The translations under genes were made by a program, and so were the position numbers. Shown in pieces: positions 1 through 11,249 of a stretch of DNA of 64,000 nt. A model generated the notes under the pieces. The model was not told the DNA's origin, did not search any database, and worked only from the letters and a program-made list of their open reading frames with translations. Numbering within the stretch: the first letter of the stretch is position 1; each line of letters begins with the position of its first letter. The stretch is from Cinnamomum chago. Taxonomy: Eukaryota; Streptophyta; Magnoliopsida; Laurales; Lauraceae. Where the stretch lies: NCBI GenBank assembly GCA_038049695.1, contig CP142456.1, positions 76,407,422 through 76,471,421 on the forward strand. The letters run 5' to 3'.

Positions 1-146
1 CTCTCAGTTATATCACATATACATCACATATAGTGAAAGCAGGAAATACAAATCCATAGCTGGATTGGTCAAAACATCACACTCCTCACTTCGTTCCTAG
101 TCTTGTGAAGTCTTTTAAAGTTTGCTTAACTTAGTCTTTTAACTAG

Positions 147-158
147 GCTCTGATACCA
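147..158 (-). other. Primer-binding site (tRNA-iMet type)
   Basis: The minus strand reads TGGTATCAGAGC, the usual plant retrotransposon site complementary to the 3' end of initiator tRNA-Met. It lies just inside the LTR at 830-3091 once the hAT insertion is discounted. Confidence 0.8.
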
Positions 159-164
159 TACAAT

Positions 165-816
165 TAGGGATGGCAGTGGACCGGGGAAAAACGGGTATTC
201 GTCCAAACCCGCCCCGTTTGGATCGGGGATGGACTATACGTATTGGACGATGGACGTATACGGGGATACCCGTATAAACCCGTGCGGGGATGGAGGTGGG
301 GATGGACTTACCCTTACCCCCGCCCCGTACCCGCCCCGCCCCGCCCCGTCCCCGTTACCCGTTAAATAAATAAATAAATATATATGTAGTGTACCTATGG
401 GTTATGACATTTAGTGATTTAGGTGCTGTTGTTTTTCATAGGAATGTATGTATCAGGTGTTCGTGGCAGCAGTGATTGGTTTGATTTCGCTGTTATATAT
501 ATGATTTTTTAGGAGTAGTTCTCTATTGATGTTCGTGTACTGAAAGCGTCATAATATTTCGCATACCCTTGATTCAGGTGTGATCTCCTGTTGCAAGGAA
601 GCTAGGGGAAGGCTAGAAAAAAAAAGGCTTAGGCTTAGGCGGGTACGGGGGAAGCGGGGACGGGGACGGGGATTATAAATTTACCCGCGGACGGGGATGG
701 GGATGAAAATTATACCCGTTAGCGGGGGTGGACCGGGGATGGACGAAGATTTTTTAAACGGGTACGGGGATGGAGACCATGCCCCCCGCCCCCGCCCCGG
801 TCCATTGACATCCCTA
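165..816. mobile_element. Non-autonomous hAT-type element, 652 bp
   Basis: The two ends are inverted repeats beginning TAGGGATG and running into CAxTGGACCGGGG. The element is flanked by a perfect 8-bp target duplication, CATACAAT, at 157-164 and 817-824; an 8-bp duplication is typical of the hAT superfamily. Both subterminal regions are packed with CGGGGATGG / CCCGCCCC motifs, while the middle is AT-rich. There is no transposase reading frame; short frames through the GC-rich ends are not genes. It inserted between the primer site and LTR of the surrounding retroelement, so it is younger than that element. Confidence 0.9.
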
Positions 817-829
817 CATACAATAAGTA

Positions 830-3091
830 TGTCACGACCTGGACCCAAGATCAGAGTCATTAAGGTTAACCCCCGGGTCGCGATGCTCATACTTACTCCC
901 GTAAACCCCGAATTAACCGAAGTTAAAACGGAGTCCACAAGGGATCTTGCATGTACCTGTCAATGTACAGTTGTGCGGAATATACCAGAATATACATTGA
1001 CAACCATTAAACAAACTTAATCACATTCTTTGCTTTGCAATGTAAAAGTCACTTTACATCGTTTCAGTTCTCCTACTGTCAACCACTGCATATTCAAAAT
1101 ACAATGCAGGGGACACTACTTACAATACTTAGAATACCAAAATGAATGTATAAAACACTTTCTAAAATGTTTCCAAAATATTTCCATGTATACGCTCTCG
1201 GATCACGTCCATTCGACTAAACCTCCTGGAGGTAGCGAATGGACCTCCTCCGCTGGCGGGACAGTCTAGGAGGGACCGGCACGGGCAACTGAGCTTGTAA
1301 TACCATCAGTAATACCATGAACACGACGGTTCAACAAGATATACATACATTTATAGCATGTTTGACAATTCCTAACAATTCACGGATTTAATAGTTCTAA
1401 ACAATTCCAATATACAATCCTTGTGCAATTGTAAACACAAGTAATAATGACAATAACATTGGAAACTATACTAGTATTGGTTCCAACTCCATTCAGTTCT
1501 TCCAAAAGGAAGCATTTCATATTCATTCATTCATTCATTATGTTCAATATTTATTAATGGCTTATCAATATATGACTTTTCAGTCAATGACCTTTCGGTC
1601 CAATAAGGTGGGATCTTCCCAGTGTCTTGATTAGAGATCACTTGTGTCACCACGGAGCTCCAGAACACTCCCAATTCCATCTACTGCAGTAGGATTATTC
1701 AATGCATTGTTACTTTTCGTAACTGTTCATTTATTCAATTTATTCAATTCAATTCCATAATGAGTTGAAGAAACCACTATGTAGTGCCAGACTCGTTAAC
1801 AATTCATTTTAATCTCATTCTAATTCTCAAGTAATCTTCTAACCAACCCTTAAGTGAAACGATAGTTATCGATGCACGTATTACTATAGATGATATTACT
1901 TAGGTATTGGTGCATTAGGATAACCCTCGTTAATACTTAGGATGGTCTAAACACAATTAACATTAGTCTATATGCTTAGACTTTTAACTAAGGGAAATCG
2001 GACATCAACCTGCACTGTCCAACATTTTTCAGTGGGCCAGGTCGACCTGGCTCAGGCCCGGTCGACCTGCAGTTGTAAGCAAAAATGCCATGAACAGTAA
2101 ATTGGTCAGGTTCGCAAGTACCCGGTCGACCGGGCCCATGTGGCCGGTTAACCGGTCACACTGCAGAAACAGAACTTCTGTTCTGTTACTGCACTGAATG
2201 GATTTCAATCCATTCCGTTCTTCTTTGAACCTGATATGCATTAATCCATTATAAACACAATAAGAGTATATGAATCTTAACAACTCATCAAATCTAACTT
2301 CATTAACATAATCTAATTCATGATTAAGTGTACAAGCTAATTAGGGTTTCAAACCCCTAAACTAGTTTAACATCTAATTCATCATTTCTTTCCATCAAAA
2401 TCACTGAAGATATATTAACAAACATCAACCTATGTATACACTTGCCTTTGCTGCTTGAAGATTAAAACACAAAACCACTTGTTTAGCTTGGCTTTGAGGT
2501 GAAATCCTTCACTTGAAGCTTGATTTCCAAGAAGAACTCCAAGAAGATGATCAAGAAGATGAAGAAGATGAACTCTTCTTCCCTTAACTCAATTCAAACT
2601 CTCACTCAATGAAGAAGAAACGGAAGAAAGAAGAGAAAATGAAGAAGAAAAGAGTTGCCTAGGGTTTGCTGGAGATGAATGAAGTCATTTGGGTTATATA
2701 AGTTGTATTTTTGCATTTCACCCCCCTTTCATTCTTTCATTTACATTTTGAGTCAATTGAAGGTCCACTTCGTTAATCTCTCGTCGAACAACGTCGACTT
2801 CTTTATACAATTTACCGTACTCGTCGAGATACACATGCCAGTATCAAGAGTTTCCGTATTCGACAAAATACGTAAAGATTCGTATTTCCGAATAAGTCCT
2901 CAGTTTGCTTATTTGAGCTCAATTTCTATTCAATTCCTTTCCTAATCGTCGTTACTATTTCATTAAGCCTAAGTTATTCATTTAGGCTAATTTCAATTTC
3001 ATTTAGTCATTAGTTCAATTAAACATGCTTAGTTAGGCTTAATTGAGATTAATTAGAGTTAATCGTGATTAACTCGGGACAGAGCCTAACA
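830..3091 (-). repeat. 5' LTR of the left-edge retroelement, about 2.26 kb
   Basis: The LTR is bounded by TG and CA and is unusually long. It contains a cluster of short perfect palindromes at 2037-2155 (centres GTCGAC and GTTAAC) and a purine-rich GAAGAAGATG tract at about 2520-2655. No long open frame is present. Confidence 0.7.
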
Positions 3092-5731
3092 CACAGTTTC
3101 CAAAAAAAAAGGAGAAATAGAAGAAGGTGGGGCATGCCCAATGAGGATCACCAACAAGGAAGAAGAACAGTTGGAGTAAGAAAGAAAAAAGGAAAATGGT
3201 GTTTGGGCGTAAATATGTAATTCCATAGCACCGTAGACTACCTTTTTTTTTTTCCCTTGGTAGAAGAGAAATTCCATTAATGCAACAACCAATTTCCATG
3301 GAAAGATCAAATTGCTATATCAGCAAAGTCTATAGTTTTTAAACTCCTTGGAAAAGGTTTTTCGTGGAAGTTAGAAATTTATGTTTGATGTAGATTTTTT
3401 TTTCCTTGATGAATTGATGCTAACGTTGTTTCGTGTGGATGCGGATTCCTTATTAAAAATTAGAATTAAAGAGGGAAGTGAGGAAATGAAATAATAAAGA
3501 GGGGAGAAGTTTTCCGCAAAAATTGACTTCCCATGCGCCCCCCCCCCCGGTAACCATATTTCCAGACTATTAAAGGTAAATATTGACATAGCGAAAAAGT
3601 ATTTCTGCATAAAATTATCGCACCAAACGTATGAAAAATAAATTTTCGTAGAAAACAAAAATATCTTTTCTAAGGAAATGGGTTACGCACAAATGTGCCC
3701 CAACATTCTGTTTGTGGAGAGCTGCAGAGGAGGAAATACAATTAATTTCTTGCAAGGGAGGTGGGGAATTCAAATGGTGCCTCGAGAACGTGCCAAAAAA
3801 TTCAGAAGAGGGGAATCATCGCTGCATCCAACGCAATGGGGAACATGCCGGAAAATCCGGTGCCTTGTCCCGCCTGTTTCCGCTGAAATCTCTCCGGCAC
3901 AAATCCACTGAGAAAAGGCAAAACCCAAACCAAGAACTTTTATTATTAATTATGAGCCCTAACACTTCCCACCTCGGAACACTGAGAAAAATAACTTTCA
4001 CTGTATTTTAGGTTTGGGAAACACGTAGGAGGAGTTACTCTTATAGTGCTTCTTTGCCTTTGTGGATTTTCATAATTTAATTGGGGCGATCAATAGAATA
4101 AAGAGTTTTTGATGGGTTTGGAGGATTTGAAAAGTCCTCTTACTTTTTCTCTCTTCATCCAAACCTGAGTTTTCCTGTAAAGAGGTATGAGGCCATTACC
4201 CAAATATGACCTTATGAAGATTATGAGCACTTTGACTATTGAAAATTGGAATCATTCTCTAGTCATTTTGAAATCTTTTATTATGAATTCATTAATTGCA
4301 TAATCAACTCAAGACACAGTTACTTGAATAATTGGCAAATATTAATTGAGATATGAACGGATTTACATCATCTTGAGTGAAGGATTGCATACTCATTTCT
4401 TATAAGTGCATCATAACAAACAAATGTTGTTCTTTAAAAATCTCTTCTTTGGAAAATATTGGGCCATTTATAAATTTGGGTTTTTCTCAAGATAATATCA
4501 AAAATTGTCATAAACATAAATTAATTTTTAAAATAACTGATAAGTTCAAAATAAAAAAGTTGTTAAAATCTCTTTTTATTGATTGTCCCAACCTTTTCCT
4601 TTTTCTTTTTTCATTTTCTGACATTATTTTAATATTTCTTACTTTTTAAACTCTGACATATTTTTCAAAATGCTTTCATGATCCCAAGTATCTTTCACAT
4701 GCTTTCCATGAGTGGGATGGTGTGGAACTCCACTGTTGAGGAGCACACTTGCTTATAATCCCTATTGTAAAATGAATATCATCTCCTACAATGATTTATC
4801 CTCAAGTTTTTCTTCAATAGTTGGTCCCACGATAAGAATTAATCTAATAACTGATAATATAATTAGCATAATTTCATGCATTATGATTTATATGATTAAT
4901 CACACCATCAATGATATGCTCAGTCTTACGATATTCATTAGAGTAAAAGTAGACCACATTTATATTCAACTGGTTGAATTATTAATAGAAAGGCCCCACA
5001 GTGAATTTCCACACATCCGATTTACGTGTTGGATACGCTCAGGAGTCAGGGGATCTAGACTTGCGACTTGCGACTTGCGACTTGTGAGATAGTGAAACAT
5101 GACGGATTGATGCGGTTGAAGATGATGAGAATGCGCGTGATAAATTCAACACGATTAGAATTTAGAAGGATAACTTGATAAAAAATTCAGGCATTTGAAG
5201 ACTTTTAGAAGTTCATCCCTCATGACGTGGCTTTTTTTACCCAAAAAAAGAAAAACCTGAATTTCAGCTTTCATAATATTTAGAGATACTGAATATATTT
5301 TTTCCAAATCGAGCCATTGATCTGAGAGTGATATTTTAACTTGAGGGCCTAGGGATCGATATTAGGGTATAGGGGAATGCCTACATACATGGTTATGGCC
5401 GGGGGTAGTCATCTCGTTAAACCTAGATCTGCCTCTAGAATTTACATGAATCCTCTGAGACCTAGATGAAAATCTCCGCAGAGATCTTGGTCCTCGGTCT
5501 GTCACTTCCTATGCGTGCGATACTAAAGGCGCCAACGTTACAACCATAATGAAGTGTGTTGGCAGAGTCCTTGAACATTTGTAAATCTAATTAAAGAAAA
5601 TTTTCAAGAGATAAATTCTCAAACATTCTCTAGCCAAACAGCCTAATTAAAAAAGAAATGCCTCATGGGCCATCTGGCTAGAGTACTCCCTGATCTAGGC
5701 CCTTAGACTCCTACCTTTCAATTTGAAAAAT
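3092..5731. other. AT-rich spacer of unit A
   Basis: No gene is recognised. Short frames here are not conserved in the matching unit B spacer (39586-42446) once indels are considered. A small 7-bp GACTTGC repeat lies near 5052-5085 and differs between the copies. A poly-C run of about 12 lies near 3538. Confidence 0.6.
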
Positions 5732-6110
5732 CTTAGAGCGTCTCTAATAGAGATGCCAAAATGGAGATATCGAATTTGTTTTGCTAGCTGATGTGGCAAA
5801 TTGACCATTTGAGATTTGACATCTTTATTAGAAGCATCTCAACCACATATGTCAAATATAATATTTTACTATTTTTTTTATTTTACCTCTTTTAATGTAT
5901 TAAATACATTGAACCAAATCCATTTTCAATAAAGAATTTTGGAATAAAATAAGTATAAATATTATTTTGCATCTCACTTTTTCACATGACAAATCTGGCA
6001 ATTCACTCTCATATGCTAAATACCATGTCATTTTTGGCATGACTATTGGAGTGAAAATTCATGCTAAAAATTTCATGTGGCACGTCCACCTTGGAAGAGA
6101 CGCTTAGAGT
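5732..6110. mobile_element. MITE-like element shared by both units (A copy)
   Basis: The ends are imperfect inverted repeats, TTAGAGCGTCTCTAATAG on the left and the complement of a similar GCGTCTCT sequence on the right. The inside is AT-rich and non-coding. The same element is at 42447-42730 in unit B with about 100 bp fewer internal bases, so insertion predates the unit duplication. The superfamily is not certain. Confidence 0.6.
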
Positions 6111-6533
6111 GGAAAATTGAAGAGATAATTATAGAAGAGTTAGTGATAACCGGCCTTGATGATTTTTCTACATATATCTTTCAATGGATTTTTTTTATAT
6201 CTTGGGTCTTTTAAACCAAGATGTATAATTTTGCTATACATGCACAAGATTAAGGGAATAAGGTTTAATCTAATCTCTAAACAACCCATTGAGGCCTATG
6301 GGCAACCTGTGGGGTCTTTTGGACCTCACATTCCAACACAATTGCCATCAACCCAAAATTTGACATTTATTTAGATTTTATATTTGAATTTGTTCCTTGT
6401 CTGCGCGATACCTGTCTAAATAATTCTTTATTACTAAAGCTTATGGGTCAAGACAAGACAAGTACCTATTAAACTCATATTGACCATAAACTGAACTTTC
6501 CACCTGAGCAAGGAAACAAAGACTTTAACAAAT

Positions 6534-7183
6534 CTTAAATGCACAAATAAGAGAAAATGATATTTAACTAATTTCTTCATAAATAAATGAGGAAACTAGG
6601 GGGAAAAATCACACAGGACCCGTAGTCTTAAATGCACAATTAAGAGAAAATGATGTTTAACTAATTTTTTCATAAATAAATGAGGAAACTACGGGGAAAA
6701 ACCCATAGGACCCGTAGTCTTAAATGCACAAATAAGAGAAAATGATGTTAAACTAATTTCTTCATAAATAAATGAGGAAACTATAGGGAAAAACTACATA
6801 TATAGGACCGTAGTCTTAAATGCACAAATAAGAGAAAATGATGTTTAACTAATTTCTTCATAAATAAAAGAGGAAACTACGGGGAAAAACTACATATGAC
6901 CCGTAGTCTTAAATGCACAAATAAGAGAAAATGATGTTTAACTAATTTCTTCATAAAAAAATGAGGAAACTACGAGGAAAAACCACATAGGACCCGTAGT
7001 CTTAAATGCACAAATAAAAGAAAATGATATTTAACTATTTTCTTCATAAATAAATGAGAAAACTGCAGGAAAAAATCACATAAGATCCGTAGTCTTAAAT
7101 GCACAAATAAGAGAAAATGATATTTAACTAATTTCTTCATAAATAAATGAGGAAACTAGGGGGGAAACCCTATAGGACCCGTA
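6534..7183. repeat. 93-bp tandem repeat, 7 copies
   Basis: Repeat units start with CTTAAATGCACAAATAAG at about 6534, 6627, 6719, 6815, 6908, 7001 and 7093 (spacing 92-96 bp). Each unit contains AACTAATTTCTTCATAAATAAATG (given in part) and ends near GGACCCGTAG. Unit B has only three copies at 43197-43475. It is a non-coding minisatellite. Confidence 0.95.
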
Positions 7184-7905
7184 GCATTTATGAGGTCCTG
7201 TATAGAAAGAAGGGGTCCACTGGGTGCATTTTTTTTCTTCTTTTTGTAGTTTAGCGATATGGTTGATATCGACCATTCTGTAGTAGTTGCTCTCGGCTTG
7301 CAGAACTCAAATAGAAAGTGGATTTTTCTCTTTTGGTTCTATGAATGCAGAGGGACTCGTTGTTGCAGGGTGGCAGTGAGGGCAAGGGAGAACACTACTA
7401 CTGGTGCTGCTCTAGGAGCGATGTACGGTGTCAGGGGAGGCGGGGAGAGGGAGGATACGAATGAATGGAGGGCGGCAAACATGAGGTTGTTTCGTCGGAG
7501 GAGAAGGGAGGATTGCCATGAAGGGAGAGGAGGAGGGAGAAGATGGGAGGGGAGATGAAGGTGAGGTTGTAGGCGGAGACGAGGAAGAGGGTCTGTCCCT
7601 CGGAGAGAGAGGGGATGAGGGTCAGGGACCTGTAGAGCCAAGGAGAGTGAGAGGAGGTGAGGGCGGATGATCGACAAGTGGACCTACAAATTCAACGTTA
7701 TTTTCTTTTTTTATTTGTCATTTACCTATATTATTGATATCGACATTCCTGTCATTTTCAACAAATAAGACAGTTACATGTTGGTTGAAATCAGACTGAC
7801 ATAATGGTCGATATCGACCATTAGGGATGATCGATATCGACTAATCTGTCAGTCAGATTTTCTTTATCTTGCGACTGTCTTATTTGCTGAACACAACATA
7901 ATATA
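7184..7905. other. GC-rich island and hairpin between GATATC palindromes
   Basis: A purine-rich GC island at about 7380-7680 gives open frames on both strands (minus-strand 112-residue frame rich in Leu, Pro and Ser at 7339-7677). A related frame persists in unit B at 43627-43926. This may be captured or ancient coding sequence, but no family is recognised. It is followed by a foldback at about 7757-7905 whose arms contain AATAAGACAG and CTGACTGACA, with a perfect 22-bp palindrome centred on GATATC at 7802-7823. TCGATATCGA-type motifs recur at 7258-7275, 7735 and 7830. Confidence 0.45.
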
Positions 7906-8928
7906 TTTGTTGTACTAAAATAAGTAGATTCGAGATATGCATGCTGATTGCTGATCCTTGTATTAACATGTTGAGATTTAGCCTCTTAGACTATCAGTGT
8001 GGATCCTCTTCTTGTTTGATTTGCCCTTCTTTCGCAGACGTTAGCTTAATTTGTCTAATTCTTTTACCTTTTTTTTTTTTTTTTGGGACCGAAGCTATTT
8101 ATAAGCGCTTTTTTTTTTAATGAAATTCTCATTCTCCCTAAAAAAAAAAACAACTCATACCCCTCCTTAGAAGCACTCTGCTTAATGATAACCAAATCAC
8201 CAATACAATAATCTTTCCATTTACCAACCCAATAGAGAATAACACATTTGATGTACAGAAATTTATAGTGTATACTTCTTAATAATAACAAATGCACCCC
8301 TCTATAATGATCAACATTATTAAAGTCTTGTCCCAACTATGCTGGGATTGGATACATGAATTCTAAGTACGCCTCTTATAATATAATAGGTATTTATAGA
8401 CACTTGACTGTTTCTATAACACCCACACAAAAATTATGAAAATTCAAATCCGCCAATTTTTTTAAAAGAAAAATAACAAAATTATGTTCTCTCCTTCAAA
8501 AAATTCGATTCGATAATGTAACTAGAGTGGTCCACCTAAATGATGGAATTCGGGTTGGCCCATTTGTGCAATATAATCACGGTGCGGCTGCGAGTGCGAC
8601 CACGTAAGTAATATGACGATAATAAAGCCAATCTACCTATCTATGTAGGACAAGTTAGGAACAAGAGGAGACAAATTATATCCAACTAATTGATTCAGCT
8701 ACAATGAACTCACCAGATAAAATATCTGACCATCTATTGAAAAAATCTTGTAGATCCATTGATCAGCTCCACCTCATTATGTTACCACATTTTGACATTA
8801 TATATTAAGAGTCACTAATTAGAGAACATATACAGTTAGGTTATTTGCCCAATACGTACCATTTTATAATGACATCAACTGTTGATAGTTATGCTTATGT
8901 GCTATTTGAGGACGCTGTATTAATTATG
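7906..8928. other. 3'-flank spacer of the minus-strand kinase pseudogene
   Basis: No gene is seen. The stretch contains the empty site (TAATAACAA at 8283-8291) for the MULE in unit B. The part at about 8620-8928 resembles the region just downstream of the intact minus-strand kinase (31165-31397). Confidence 0.7.
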
Positions 8929-9208
8929 TCCAAAATGAGAGAAAATCGACTGAGATGGTTCGGCTATGTTAGAAGGCGCCCAACGGAGGCACCTGTTAAA
9001 AGGTGTGAATGCATGGAGATTGCCTGGAGTAGGAGAGGGAGAGGGAGAGGGAGACCTAAGAGAAGTTGGAAAGAAACTATTAAGCATGACCTTGCCTACA
9101 TGGATCTAACGAAGGACATGGCCTTAAACAGATTTGATTGGCGTCGTCAAATCCATATAGCCGACCCCACCTAGTGGGGAAATGCTTGGTTTGGTTTGGT
9201 TCAGTCAC
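8929..9208 (+). mobile_element. 3' tail of an RTE-type LINE
   Basis: The plus strand encodes the last part of a LINE reverse-transcriptase protein. It has the ENRLRWFGYVRRRP motif, the RGRGRGRPKRSWKE motif and the ending RRQIHIADPT followed by a stop at 9172-9174, which is characteristic of plant RTE-clade elements. The end is a short (TTGGT)n tail at about 9188-9207, as in RTE elements. It is severely 5' truncated. The intact paralogue (31398 region) lacks it. The insertion lies just before the stop codon of the minus-strand kinase pseudogene and replaces its last codons with read-through sequence. No clear target duplication is visible. Confidence 0.85.
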
Positions 9209-10923
9209 CTGCTGTGGAGATAAAAAAGGCTTAGGTGGCATCTGCAGAAGCTCCACCCGTCCTTCTAACATCTCTAAGACTTTGCTCATTGAAGGACGAT
9301 CAATGAGTCTCATTTGGATGCACCACAGTGCAATTATAATCAACTTCTTTGCTGTTTCTTGTTCATCTGGCGTGGCATTTTGAATTCCAACGTCCTTTCC
9401 TTGATTAAGTTGGCTGTATACCCATGAATGAAAGTAAATTTGGCTCAACTTCTCAGCATTCGCATTTATGTTTTTCCTTCTCCCAGCTATTTCCAACAAC
9501 ATCATTCCGAAACTATAAACATCAGACTTATATGACACCCTACCAATATTTCTATAGAACAGTTCGCTAGCCATATATCCAAATGTTCCTCTTGTAGCTG
9601 TCATAGGCTGCGTTTGGTCACAGCAACTACTGATAGCGATTGAGGTTATGTAGAAGCTGATGCTCAAAAGCTCTTGCTGATGCTGAACCTGGAGGGACTA
9701 AGATTATGGAAAATCAGCGATTTGAGGCTCTAGACGCTGTCTCTGTTGCTGTAGCTTATTGCTGTCTTGTATTTGCTTTTGGCCAATCGCTGTACCAATC
9801 GTTAATCGCTGTATCAATCGCTACGAAGTTGCTGTGACCAAACGCAGCTATAGATACAATGCTCTCTTCCATAGGGTAGAATTTCGCCAACCCGAAATTT
9901 GAAACTTTTGGAGTGAAGTTTTCATCTAGAAGAATGTTGTGAGGCTTGATGTCAAAGTGAAGAATCTGCATGTCACATTCCCGATGCAAATATCCGATCC
10001 CTCGTGCAACTCCTAATGCAATGTCATACAGCTTCTCCCAACTGAAGGGGCTCTCACCTTCTTGTGAGAATATATACTTCTCCAATGATCCATTAGGCAT
10101 GAAGTCGTATATGAGAGCCCTTTTTGACCCTTTTGAGCAGAATCCAATGAGTTGCACTATGTTAACACGATGAATCTGTCCGATGGTGTGGCAACTTCAT
10201 TGATGAATTCTTGGCCATTGCCCTTTGATTTGTTCAACATCTTTACAGCAACAAGATGACCATTTGGGAGCTCTTCTTTGTATACAGAACCATAGCCTCC
10301 TTGCCCCAATTTCTCCTTGAAGCCGTGAGTCATTTTCTTAACACTAGAATAGGAGTAATGCATTGGAACATGGTTCTTGCATCTATTTAGGAAGTCTTGG
10401 ATGTTCTCATCCTTGGATTGATGCTCAGTTAAGTACTCTCCCACGGAATGTTCTAATTTTTCTTTGAAATGGACGGCAGTTTTCTTAACGTCCGAGAAGT
10501 AGCGCAAAGGAATTTGACTTTAATTTGTATTTACCAATGAACTTTCGAACGTTCTCGTCTTTGGACAGATGTTCCTTCCATAGCTTATTGATCAATAAGA
10601 CAACTAGGCGGAACATCCCTATTGATGTTCTTACTATCATAATACGTCCTTCACACAAGAAATAAATGAAAATCATATTTTAGGTAATTAGATCCCTAGC
10701 AAAAGAATATTTGGTGCTGTAGCCTGTAGGTAGTATTACTTACAATCTTACCTATGAAAGGTAGGGATGCCATAAGTAAGCCCGTGAAAAAAATAAAAGA
10801 ACATGCAGAAAATGAAGAAATAATTAAATCATAAAATCTTTTAAAATAGAGAAATACATTAAGAGAAATAGCTTTAAAAGGTACTTTACCATGTAAGTGT
10901 TGTAGTATTGTTTTGACAATGCC
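9209..10923 (-). pseudogene. LRK10L-type receptor kinase pseudogene, unit A minus strand
   Basis: This is a broken paralogue of the intact gene at 31398-35399. It keeps the transmembrane and kinase exon (about 10647 down to 9209) and remnants of the two microexons near 10751-10781 and 10890-10923. Both microexons have lost the AG of their splice acceptor (CG instead). Recognisable pieces are the glycine loop [25 protein letters not shown] and GTFGYMA. The DFG aspartate is replaced by Asn (VSNFGLAK). A 2-bp insertion near 10186, a shift near 10520 and a MITE at 9606-9849 break the frame, and the C-terminus is replaced by an RTE tail. The ectodomain exon is absent. Like the intact gene, it has the duplicated juxtamembrane/N-lobe segment, so that duplication is older than the units. 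Confidence 0.93.
9606..9849. mobile_element. Small MITE inside a kinase exon
   Basis: The 244-bp insertion has terminal inverted repeats GCTGCGTTTGGTCACAGCAA, with subterminal ATCGCT/AGCGAT repeats. It is absent at the same point in the intact gene (about 31810) and in unit B (about 48928). The flanks share a short direct repeat, ATA(G). The superfamily is uncertain: the GTTTGG end suggests PIF/Harbinger or hAT kin. It has no coding capacity. Confidence 0.8.
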
Positions 10924-11249
10924 GACATTGTATGACAGTCATATCAGAATCTAACAGATGAAAATATTATGGTATTAAACGAAAGCAGTTTATACATATC
11001 AATGATTGAATTGTGTAAAACACATACCTGGAATAGTTTTGCATGCTCAGTTTCTTAATGTTAGATAAGAGTTATTGTATCGATTTTCATGGTAACAATT
11101 TCAACTCCAAAATCCCTTTTTTTTATCAACTTGGTATATATATCATATACTAAGGTTTTTACTATTAACTATTTTTTATAATCAAATACTTAGATGTAAT
11201 CCTCGTGTAAAATGCCCTACTATATATGTACTATAAAGAACAAAGGTTA
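10924..11249. other. Remnant of kinase intron 1, unit A
   Basis: This non-coding stretch is alignable with the 3' part of intron 1 of the intact minus-strand gene (about 32890-33240). Homology stops near 11250, where the degenerate repeat array begins. Confidence 0.65.

Larger units (their letters stand above)
1..3091 (-). mobile_element. 5' end of a minus-strand LTR retrotransposon
   Basis: The 5' LTR lies at 830-3091 and reads on the minus strand from TGTTAGGCTC to CGTGACA. It is followed on that strand by a tRNA-iMet-type primer-binding site at 147-158 and by internal sequence that leaves the window at position 1. The right border is set by comparison with unit B: homology resumes exactly at CACAGTTTCC (3092 here, 39586 there). 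No protein domain is visible in the 146 bases of internal sequence, so the superfamily is not proven, although the primer site favours Copia. A hAT-type element sits between the primer site and the LTR. The element is a fossil fragment as seen here; its 3' end is outside the window. Confidence 0.75.

Noticed and set aside
697-1020. Frames on both strands at 681-1020
   Set aside because: They run through GC-rich subterminal repeats of the hAT-type element and into the LTR.
6534-7183. Regular repeat array as a CRISPR array
   Set aside because: Plant nuclear DNA; whole 93-bp units repeat without unique spacers.
8845-9174. 109-residue frame as a host gene
   Set aside because: Its RLRWFGYVRRRP and RGRGRPKRSW motifs mark an RTE LINE tail.
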